From Trichostrongylus colubriformis (taxonomy: Eukaryota; Nematoda; Chromadorea; Rhabditida; Trichostrongylidae), in the NCBI GenBank assembly GCA_963978905.1, contig OZ022259.1, positions 28,187,994 through 28,251,993 of the forward strand: a stretch of DNA of 64,000 nt, written 5' to 3'. Shown here piece by piece: positions 23,801-35,800 of this stretch (positions within the stretch are counted from its first letter, which is position 1; each line of letters starts with the position of its first letter). The notes under the pieces are model-generated. The model had not been told where the DNA came from and ran no database searches. It saw only the letters and a list, made by a program, of their open reading frames with translations. Made by a program: the position numbers and the translations under genes.

Positions 23801-26800
23801 CGTGCGCTGTTGTGAAGAGGAATAGGTCTCCCTAATCAGTCAGGGCTGAGCTCATGTTCTGCACTTTGCGGTGCTTCTCACCGGGATGTACACGGTTTTT
23901 TTCAGCCGTGATAGAGATCCATAAAGCTATGTGGAATAGACCGCACACGCACCACCACACCACCGTGCTGACGAGGCTGACCACCACGAGGGTGATCATC
24001 GCGTCGTCGATTGTCCTACAGAGTCCGGTTCTCATCACATGTCATGATACGGTCAAGAAATGGGTCGTAGTCCGGAGAACATGAGTGTGCGAGGAAAATA
24101 GTGCGAACCTGTCGTTTGTCCATTTTGTTTTGGAGACTTTAGAAAAGGTCATAATTCATTTTGGGGCTTCAACGTTATTCTGTTGAATACAGTGAGAAGT
24201 TGGCTTCAATTATATAATACATAGTATAACAAAAGGGAAACTTACTTGTCATGTTGATAAATTTACACAGTTCTTTACATTGATCCATTCTTCTAGGTGT
24301 TTCAGTAGTATCTTTCGTGATTTCCCGGATGACTAATGGACCATTTCATAGTTTATTTTAAAGAAAAAACTGCTCTCCCTTCATCATATAAAGCTTGTGG
24401 GAATTTTCTAGAACGAAAACAGCGATAGCCGCCCTCTGGGACTTGCAAAAAACCACGATCTCAGTCTGATGACACTAGATACCTCGGGACGTGAAGGAAA
24501 GCTCAAAAGACCAGCTGGGAATATGACGATTAATTTTGGAAGGTATATCCAAGCCGTGGGCAGTAGGAGAGTAGCTCCTATAAGATTTCGTCTAGTGAAG
24601 CAGAGGTTCAAAATCCATTGGTCAGTCTTTTATGGTCTATAGTGGGCATAATCTTCTGGGAATTCAACAAACCAGTTCGTTACATGTCACTGGACCAGTG
24701 AAGGTTGACCATAACTCATCCAAGGCAGACTACATCTTACTTGTGTGCTTTGGAGCAATTCTACGAGGAATAATCGTTCCAAGGAGGAATGATGACGCAA
24801 TCGTAATTCACACTTCTGGTTTCTGAAGAAGCAAGCTTTTCCATGGGGCGGGTTAGAGTTGCTCAATAATGAGTGGCAAAAGGATGCAGAATCCAACGGT
24901 TTTTCGGCTCCAGACAATTGTGTTCGAGCAGACCTGACATCTATCAATTTTAGGAAGCCAAACGACGGATTCTTTTTTTTTTGCCCACTTGATATCATCC
25001 GATTTCGTTGATTTTTCTCATTTGTTTTCGTGGGAAGTGGTAACTGTGCTGCCCACTGAAAAACTGGTCGGCCGCGGCTCGTCGTCTCGTCTTCACACTT
25101 TATCACCTCTACCATTAACTCGGTACCTGGCTAATAGCCCCGAAAAATAAACCTGGAAACGAGCTCAGAGCTCGAAGTCTATCGAGTCTGTTGAGCGCTG
25201 TGACTGTGTCATCTTTCTTTGATTTCCATTGAGTGTACATATTTATATAACTCACATTCAATTGTTCATTTCACTTTTATCATCGTACTTTTCATACATC
25301 GTATTCAATTTTTACTTACTTACTCCTTTCAGTACACTTTATCAGGCCACTATACCCTTGCTTTCTGCCGCGTTCTTATTTTTTAAGCGTAACGGTCCGA
25401 TAGGTAATTGTAATGGTCATTTCCATTTAGTAGAGAAGATAGGCCGGCGTCCGCGGACACTGCAATGGGTTATAGACAATGAATTATGTTGCATGGATTA
25501 GAGAAGATGACAAGATTGCCAGCGCGATTCCATTCGAGATACCTGAGTATTTAGCTAATTTGAATTATGGTTATGGGTATGGCTTCCACCCAAGGTGTAG
25601 TAAACATCGTTTATCCCCTCTGACGTTCTGATACAAAATAACCCATGCGGGACAGAGGGCTCAAATGGCCAGGGCGGCAATATGGGCACTACTTACCAAT
25701 GCGCTTCTTTGTCCCAGTAAGTGAATTTCCAGAAACATCAGGAGATTTCGCGAACTCGAAATTCGCTGTCGCAGACTGATTGAGCAGGGTTGGAATTCAC
25801 GGGCAAGCTATTGCTCGCCGGGTATGCGTTCACACCGCCCCTTTCTCTTGGAAAGCCCATAGTGGGCAGCCAAGTTCTTTCATAATGCACGAAATAAGTG
25901 AATATTGACTGGAACGGAATTTTTTGTGATATACCCATAAGTCCTCAAAGCTGGTCATCATCTCCTCCTCAACAACAGCGTGTGTAATGCTGTACGGTGC
26001 CACCTATCACAACTGCTGGGCTAGCTGCGCACTACACGGGGGAATACAAAATAAGATCTTTTGATATTGACTGAACAATGAAAATTGAGAATGTTCCACA
26101 TTATCCAACAGTGTGGTTCGCGCAGTAGTGTGCGCTAGCACAACTGATTTTTCGCCACTTTACACAAAAACCGATAACTTCGATCGATGGGTTACAGTTC
26201 GACTAAATTTTCACACTTGCCTTACTCAGGAACTTATCTATCCACTACCCATTTCCAGCCCTCTATGCACAAACCGACAATCTTGATCTATCGGTTGATA
26301 GTTAATGGCTTTCTTGAATTTTCATCTTTGTAGCCCTGCTCACCCAGGGATGGTCCATTATCCATTTCTACTCCTTCACCAAGAACGACAACTGATCAAT
26401 ACTGATTGAGTTATTACCTATAGATTTTCCCAGTTATTTCATGTAGAATTTCCTAATGTGTTTTCCTACTAGTGCCGTCCACAATGTCGGTACACCCTTT
26501 AATAAGTGGTATAATATTCTCATTGTTCACATCATTATGCGCATTTTCAATCACCAGTTGGTCGGCGCACGCTACTGTGTGTACTATGGGCGTAAGTAGG
26601 TCGAACGCTGTTTTTTTTTAATAAACTTTTCTCACAGGTGGCTGTTCTCCGCTCATTTTGAGTGTGTCCAAGACAGTATCGATATAGGTTATTCTACCTA
26701 TTTTTTCTTGATCTCAACGCTGCCTTATGACCTAGTTGTGAGTTTTTGTCGAAAGGACCGCCTACTCGAGATGCGCTCCACCTACTGTACCCAGGCTTCT

Positions 26801-29800
26801 TTCATGACTTTCAGAAACTCATTCTTGACCTGATCCATCTTTTCCCCACGTTTGGGGCACACTCGAGCCCATTTAATAATCTTCGGTGTGAAAGCGGGAC
26901 ATTCCAGTGCACGCTTCGCCCACCGTGGACGGAGCGTAACATGTTCAATTATCATTTGTATTGCAACCTGAACTCAGGCGTGATTACCCGCTGAGCTTAA
27001 GCATATCACTTGGCGGAGGAAAAGAAACTAACAAGAATTCCCATAGTAACGGCGAGTGAACGGGGAGGAGCCCAGCGCTGAATCTTTCGGTGTTACACCG
27101 TTAAAAAATGTAGCGTAGGTCCATGTGTGGTCTTTACTTCTTGTACTACGCCTTACCCATAGAGGCTTGTTCCCATATCTACAGATCGTTTTTCATATGA
27201 TACCTAATTTCGTGACAGATGGACGGAGGGTTCGAAGAACGGACGTACAGTCAGACGAATCGTTTTGTATACAGTGCTCTGCAAAATGATACAGCCACCT
27301 ATAAATTGTCCAAAAACTGTGTTTGCAGAGTAGTTCAAAAAAATCTCTAAGTAAAAGATGTAGCCAGTGTGGACGCGCATTCGTGCATCAACATCGAATT
27401 GTATTTGGAAAACACAGGAAAACTTTCTCTTTATTTCTTTTGAAAATGTCGCTTTCCCTGTTCTGCAAAATGATACAGCCACAGAACAGATTGAAGTATC
27501 GAACAACGAGAAAACAACAAAAAGGAGACAAATGCTAATTTTACAAGCAGCTGGAGCTCCTCCATTTTTAATATCCATGATTGACTATCTAGGCCCATAT
27601 GACTTTTTTTAGAATTTTTTAGTCCACTTGGTGCCATGATTCGATGAGGGCCTGTTTAAACTCCCTAACTCCTTCAAAATGGCTTCCCTCGCTACTCCTT
27701 TTCAGCGTAAGGCTCCAACGAATTGTCCATCTGATAAAGGTCGGGTCCGCTCGATGTCCAGGTCAGAAGGTCCGTTCGGTGACGCCTTCACGATGATGAA
27801 GTGCTTCGGTCGACAGAAAATAGCCCATTAACTTGCACAAAAACAAGGTTTTAGTGTAGATTTCAACACACACGACGAGAGAAGGGTACAAAGCATGAAG
27901 GTCCGGTGATCGGATGGCTTATCCGGGAACGACACTAAAATCCCGAAGATTTCTGGTCCCCACGCCATGACACCTCTCCTTTGAAGGCCTTTTGAAAACC
28001 GAAGTCTGTCCCTCATGCTATGGTGCCGTAGTTGCCCGGGCAGTCATATCTGATTTTTTTTCATAAGGAAGGACATCATGGAGAAAAAACAGTAAGGGAA
28101 AGGTGTACAAACTTTTGAACGTATGAAGCACCTCAATCCGATCTGCTCCCATCCATCTCTTGGCGAAACCGACCCTGCCTTCGCGATAGTCTGGGGTTCT
28201 GAACAGTGCCCTTCTGGATTTTTTTCTATAAATGGATTTACACTTTTTCAGGTTCCTATAAACAGCCTTTGTTGACATCTTAGGCTCCAGCGACGATCTT
28301 GTTCCCGAGCATGACCTAGGAAAACTTAGCTCATCTTTTGAAATGCTGCGCTTGTCTCTACCTAAAGGCGTAGCAGGACATTTAGTAATCCTTCTGGTTT
28401 CATACCCTGCACAATCTTAGTTGGAATTATCGAGGAGTGCGCAAAGTCCTCTCCATTTTCGCGCGGTCTGACAATTGGACGTCTGCAGGCCTTATTTTGA
28501 AATAAGTTAATCTTTCTTTAGGTCAGAAAGCAGTTTTCTTTTTGTCATTACCTGAAAATGATGAAACATCAGCAACAATGCAGCTTCAGCAAGTTGAGGT
28601 CAAAAGCGATAAGAAAATCCAAAGTGGCTGTATAATTTTGCAGAATGGGAAAAGCGACATTTTCAAAACAAATGAAGAGAAAATTTTTCTGTGTATTCCA
28701 ACTACAATTTGATGTTGATGCACGAGTGCGCGTCCAAACTGGCTACATCTTTTACTTAGAGATTTTTTTTGAGACACTCTGCAAACAGAGTTTCTAGACA
28801 ATTAACAGGTGGCTGTATCATTTTGCAGAGCACTGTATAGTAGAGATAGCTCACCTCACTTTGGTGCGGCTCCAGTCTCCGTGAGGAACATCTTGGTTTC
28901 ACTTTCCACCATTCTTTTACCAGCCGGCTTCGTAAACCACAGTACGAGTCTTCGATGTATGCTCCGCTCACCATCGCGAAATGCCCACCAGTCGTGAGAA
29001 TTAGACCTTATTTCCGTAGTTTTAGCTGCCATTGACCACTATCACTTTTATCCGCTCTGCACATGTAACGGTCTGCCCCTGTAGCGTGTCTGTTCTCACT
29101 TCAAAGGCAGCGTATGGGAAACCCGAACGAATCATGAGAAATGTAGTGCATGTGGAAGTCGAGGTGCTAGTAATACGATGGTGAAGAGATAACGGAAGGA
29201 AAGAGCTAAAGATCCGAGAAGGAGGATCCCTGCCCACCACTTGCTCCCTACGCGGACACCTTCCCGTCAAGAGGTGGGTAGTCCGGGCGAGCTTTCCACT
29301 GGCATGTTACCAAGTCGTGAACACGAAGGGGTGTCTGGAAATACAACAGCATCTATTTTCCGGAGTGAATTTCAACACAAAACTGAGAAAGTCGTCAGCC
29401 GTTAACCGTTACGACGTCTCTACAACTCGGGGGCACGCTTCTCGACGGAGATTTTGCCATAAACGACTTCTTGGGCCTGTGATGTCCGATGAGTGACTTC
29501 TTTTAGAAACTTCTCAATAACCATATTACCTCTAATCCTGTCTTTGATTGTGTTTAACTCGGCATAGACAATGGTCATCTTACCGACTTCTTTCTTGGCC
29601 TCTGGGATGTGTTGGGGATAATTGAGGCCTGCAGGGGTTGAAGAGTGCAAATGAACGCGCACGATTCAACAAGGCAATGTATGGCGCAATGCCTTAAAGG
29701 CACAAGAAGAGGTAGAGAGAAAAGGGGGCGGTAGGGTATTCGTTCTAAAAAAATACTCGAAGTCAGGAGAGGTAATCGGTAGCTTAACACTAGTTGAAAA

Positions 29801-32800
29801 ACGCGACGTTGTGTTCTTTATTCATCGCGCGCATTACTGAAAATGCACACATCACCTTTCCGAGTTGCTGGGTACAGGAGATATCATTTGTTGTCATGTA
29901 CGGTGTATTTCATTCATTCATGATGATGTGAAACAGGTGATGCAACTAACAGCATAACAAGTGGAACAGTGAAAAGAAGAATAGGCAAAAGAGTAGGAAA
30001 AAAGGGGTTAAAACTGGCAGTCCAGTAATTCCACACTTGACATCTGGCACGGCGTCGGGTGTGCAGTGGCAGCGACCGAACGATCACCAACACCGTAGAA
30101 CGAAGTTGCTTCTCCTGGTGCCTTCAAGCCCTTTATAATGGCTTTATAGTGGTGCCCATGGTCAGTACCGCAGAGGTGAAGCCACACGTATTGACTTTCA
30201 TTCCAGGCAATCCTGTGATGCGCAGGGCGTGAGAGCACGTCCTTCATGAGAACAGATAGTAGAAAAAAGAGGACTTTTTCTTGGTCTTGCCATTTCATTC
30301 TCTTCGTTATCCACTACGGCACTTTTTCGCACCTCTAGTTCCTTATGCAGCAATCGATCTAATCACCCTCCCGGTGCCCTGACTCAAAAACTGGATCGAA
30401 TGAATATTGAGTTTTTGCGACTTCCAGTTGATTCCATATTTGAAAAACTGAAATTATTATTGAGGTCAACTGATTGACATTTTCAGCAAGCTATGGAAGT
30501 CAACATAGAGCATCGGAAACGCTCCTCTAAAGGTGATTTGGTGAGGGTTTTCCTAATTGAAAGATTTTTTTGAGTCTAGTGGGTTCCAAAAACACAGCTG
30601 CGGTTGCCTATCGTGATATGATCAGCACCCTTCTCGAGGGACTTTCATAAAAAAAATCACTGGTCGCTAATCATAGAATTGCCACCTGATGCACATCTAA
30701 TGTGATTATCGATTGGATTTCTGTTAGAAATCGTTTCAACGGTCGTAAAAAAAGCGGTCGTCGAGAAATCTTCAAAACTTTAAAAATACCATCCACAATG
30801 CAAGCTTTAATGCAACCCCCCCCCCCCTACTCTACCTGAAAGGATTCCTCGACTCATGCTCGAACCTGCATGTGCATAACGCCAAAGTTGAATGTTGTAC
30901 AGAGTAAATACGAGATTGAAAGTAAAACAGTACCTGCAATAACAGTTCATAGTTCACACTCCAACCAGACCCAAAAACATTGACAATGGCCTTTGCCTAG
31001 AAGGTTCCAATATTTTGTCCAGAACGATTGTGAGCCATGGAGTAGAGCAAACACCTTTGAGTGGGATCCTTATGAGGCATTCTATAAAGACAACGTTAAA
31101 GGTAATTTTGGCAAATTGTAGAATATTGTGAAAAATGAAGGTTGAGGTGTTCGGTAGTATAGCAGTCAAGAACGAACGCAAACGTAGAAAACACGTGAAG
31201 TATGAACCCGGAAACTCGTTCTCACTTTTTCCCTTTTGCTCCTTCTGTATCATTAGCCGTTAGGTGCATATGCAGGTGGTGAGGGCAGAGTCAGGCAGCC
31301 GGAACATTTTCTCGTAGCAGCTCGCCCAGTAGACGTGTTAAGCAGCGTGACTGGCAGCGCTGCGGAATAAAGATGCTGAGGCTTGCTCTTGCAATGGAAT
31401 TTTCTCCACAGATCGTCTCATCTGGACTGGAATATTCGTTTACAGATAATAGTGGGTCTTCCCATTTCTCATTTTCTTCTTAGTACCTTCAAAGGCACCG
31501 TGAGGGATAAGGAAAAAGGGAGACGGTAAGAAATGTTTGTTTCGCAAAATATCCGGGGTTAAAAGGGATAATCTGTAATGAAAGACGGGTTCAAAGAACG
31601 TGACGTTGTGGTCTTTATTCGCATCTCCCGCGCATCACTGCGACTTGCACACATAACTATCCGCGTTGTTCGCTGCAGGAGATGTCATGTGTTGTGACGT
31701 AGGGTGTATTCCGTTCATAATGATAAATAATACAAATAAAGTATCGAATACGTGAATTAATGAAAGGAGGAATACGGAAAGCGTAAGAAAAAGGGTGTTC
31801 ATGATATAACCCCAATGAATACACAACACTCGACATATTGGCGAGGCGTCTTGTGCTTGTGTGCAATGGCGGCAAATTAACGATCTGCAACACCGTATGC
31901 CAAAACGGCTCCTCCCTGTGTCTTCAAAGATTTCGCGATAATCTGATGGGTCGATCCACCTACTTGGAACAGTTATCCTCAGGTAGCTGATCAGGCTGCA
32001 CTTTTTTGCGTCACCATGGTGCGCTATCACGACGCTACAACTGCTCGAACTCACTCTGACGCCACTCATTTTGCTCGATTGACTAGTAGGGGTGCTCAAG
32101 TGAGTGACATCGTAGTGAATTCGAGCAGGTGTAGCGCCGTGATAGCGCACCGGGGCGACGAGAAAGAGGTGCCCGAACAGTTATCCAATAGTCTTCGTTT
32201 CACGAAGGTGAGTCCACCCATCTGTTCATCGCCATATGGGCCGTTAAGGCCGCATTCAGACTTGGTGATTTTGCGATTTTGCCTCCCTTGCAGATGATGT
32301 CTAGTATTTCCTTGTTATGAACGTGCACATCCTTGGATTTGTGTTTGTTTATATTTTATGTGTTTTATATGTGTGCGTTGCGTGTTTTATCGTACATTTT
32401 GTCCAAGTAATTGATTTACAATCATTATACTCTTACCAGTTGCTGTAATGTTCATCTACCCTTTTTAAAACCCATACTTGTTCTCGAACTTTATGCCCGG
32501 TGATCAAATAACATCCCCATTTCTCGAAAAATTAAAAAATAGCATCTCCAACAAATCACATCATATCGAATAAAACCATCGACTCTAAAAAAGCAAACCA
32601 GTATGGGTTACAAATAGTAAATAAACATTACAGGAACTGGTAAGAGCATAGTGATTGTAAATCAAGATGAGATGAGATAGATGAGCAAGTTTATAATAAA
32701 GAAATATCAAACAACATCCTGCAAGGGGGGCAAAATCGCAAAATCACAAAGTCTGAACGCGGCTTACAAGGAAATTCATATCATTATGCATGGGCTTCCA

Positions 32801-35800
32801 CATACCAAACAATTACAGAGCACACACAAAAGAACTGCCGGTCCCATGTGGATATGAGATGGGGCGTGGATGACGCTCACAAAATTCGCAGCTCCTTCAC
32901 CTCCATTTTATTAATCGTCGGACATGCTAAGTTAAGAACAAAGAAAAAACAGTTAAAACACACACAGACGAGCTAAATGCTGAAAGAAATGAAATAACAG
33001 TAGCAAGTTGGCTCGAACTGAGGATAACAAAACTTTTCAGCGATTGCTTGAAAATGCTATACTTCATGCATTGGCTTCCGACCGTTGAAAAGATTTAAAA
33101 GTAGTGCGAACCCTACACAGAAAAACTTGGACCTGACCTGGAAACGAGCAGTTATGGTCGAAGTTTTTGCTGATGCTCCTCTTGTATTAGTTACGACTGT
33201 GAAAGTTTAGAAATATCCGAAGAGGTCATATTGTAGTGATTTTGAACGTCATGAGAAGGTCGGATCTCTTCCTTCAATTTGCCAATGACTTCAACCCGAT
33301 TGCTAGTTTCCTTCAACTCCACCTGGAATGTACATAGTTGACATGTAGACAGCGGAGCATCAATTTACGAATGAAATTATTTTGGACACCTTCTAGAGCG
33401 GAAATAACCTTCCTCTTATAAGGGAAGCAAACTGTGGACCCACATTCTAAAATGGGGCGAACAAAATTTTATACGCTTGCAACAGAATGTCTGGGTTTCT
33501 CGCGCGCATAACTTTGTAGATGTTGAAAGTTTTACAAAGACCTTTAGCACTAAAGCTATACAATGTTTATGGAAATCAAGATTACTATCATAAAGAAACT
33601 TAAGATCATGCACATTTGACACAATTCTGAGATCCTCATTCCCAAGACGATATTGGAGTAGTCGACTTGCTTGCTTATGCACATCAATTGCGTTGTCTCA
33701 GTGGAAAGTGGAAGCCTGTTAGCCTGTGCCCAGTCCAAAACTAAATCATTTACTGTTTGACATAGCGGGTCAGCAATAGTTCCGTACACCTTTATAAATA
33801 TCATCTGCATGAATGTTACAAGAAATACCGAGGTCCTGAATGATCAAAGGAAGGTCTGCTGTGTAAATGTTAAATAGAAAAGGCGAGAGTACTTCACGTT
33901 GAGAAACGCCGGATCTCCATGAAGCCATGACGATGAATAGCTGTGAAACATCTGTTGTTAGAAGCAGAGAGTCTGGATCGATGGAACTGCAATCCATAGT
34001 AGACCATATTTGAACAACTACTGAAGATTTTAGGTTTGATGAGACCTTATGAATATGCGAATTTTAATATTAATCACCACACCTTCTGACAGAATTCAAA
34101 TCAAAAATCGCTATACATCGTTTTTTATTGAGTGGAGGGCAGAAGTATTCGTTTTAGGATTCTATCACCGACGACAGTGAGATTACTGTAATCGAGCGAT
34201 ACGTCACGTCGATTTCACCTTCCCAATCAACTTCCAACTACAGTGAGCAATGCGATCGATTGCGAGAGCGTCTTGAGCAGGTGTGGGGGATTTCTTTCGC
34301 TTGGTTTCGGTCGAATTTGGAATTTATTTCTTTGTTCAGGCACTTGTCGAACGAGAAAAATTAGAGCTACAAAACGAGCAGCTGTTGAAACAATGGGAAG
34401 AAGCACTGGAATACGTTACGACGGTCAGTGAAGCGATTGCTTTTGATAGGGAAACCGTCTTTTCACCCTTACTGAAAGCGATAAGGGATTTGAAGACGGC
34501 TTCACGGTGGACTTGGGTGGTGGACGGAAGGATAAGGTGTTCGGAGTTGATCAATCCTTTTCTGAACAACTGCGCATTTCATTATATCAGTTAGGAAACA
34601 CCGCCCTTTTGCACGCTGAGCAATTTCTCGCATTTTTTGAATACTCTATTCAATGTGTATCTAGGTAAGTTGTCTACCAAATTGCGAAGTAATGTTTGCT
34701 CTCTCTTACACTGAGAGTTAATGAGTTTTTATTCATTCAATCTGCTTTCTGAAACCATGGAAAACCGTAATTTTTGGCTGTTAACACTGGGTGACTTCGA
34801 GTTGAAGGTACACCACGCGAAATCAGATTAGTGGCTTACCTTTTCGGAGGAGCTAGGTCCCTGGGTAACTGCTCGGACTGCACCTTTGTTGCGGCTGCAC
34901 GGTGCACCGTCACTATGTTGTGCCGGCTTGAACACAAGCGAGCCTTGCCCACCCAACCTAATCACACCTTGCCTTAGATGAAAAATTTTCAACATGGCGC
35001 TCCGTGAAGAAGGATACTGCGATAAGAGAAGGTAGTATGATGAAACAGCCATTCCATGATGAAAGCAGCTACCACATTGGAAACTATTCGTATAAGGGCC
35101 AGAAGTGATTTGGTTGGATGACGTGGTTCGGTTGTGTTCAAGCAGGCACAACACCGTGAGGGTGCGCCGTGAATCCGAGCACTTATTCGAGGACTTACTT
35201 TCTCGAAGCAAGTAAACCGCAATTTGATCGCGTAGTGTGCCTTCAAGAAGGGATCGGCTCGGAGTATAACGTTTTTGGAAGTGGAGTTCGTGAGGAAGGA
35301 ACTGTACGAGGATTGCGTCGTCTTAGTTAGGTCAGGAAATACAAGGCCTGGATATCGTGCACGATCCGACCAACCTTCTCGATAAATTACAAATCTGAGA
35401 AGTTGGTGGAAGCTAATCCCAGACGCTCATTTATGAATTACAGTGGAGCTTGAGGTGTTCAAACTTATCTTGTTTAACCACCTGCATGCAATGGAGAAGA
35501 AGAAAAGCTGCGTCAGTGGGTAATCAGTTGGCACTGGGAGATTGCTATGGTAGCCCGTGGAGTCAGTCTGAATCACTCCTCCGCTTCAGTATAAGTTAGC
35601 CATTTTTAGATAGAATTGTGACTTGTGACGGAACTACTTTCATAACGAAAATCAGAGGAGATGTGTTTAATCGCCAGGCAGTATGATGGCTATGCTCCCT
35701 GCCTGGTGATCAGTTGTGGATATAGTTCACTATGGGGTCCATCAACTCGGTAAAACCAGAACCCCAGGACCTACAGCAGTAAAGAACTAAGTATAATGCA

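Noticed and set aside
26939..27117. Functional 28S rRNA gene
   Set aside because: Only about 125 nt of 28S, flanked by a dispersed repeat and a 6-bp direct repeat.
34424..34594. Extension of exon 5 of the coiled-coil gene to the stop at 34592
   Set aside because: The extension loses coiled-coil character, while the gtcagt donor at 34424 joins in phase to the 37576 exon, which restores it.
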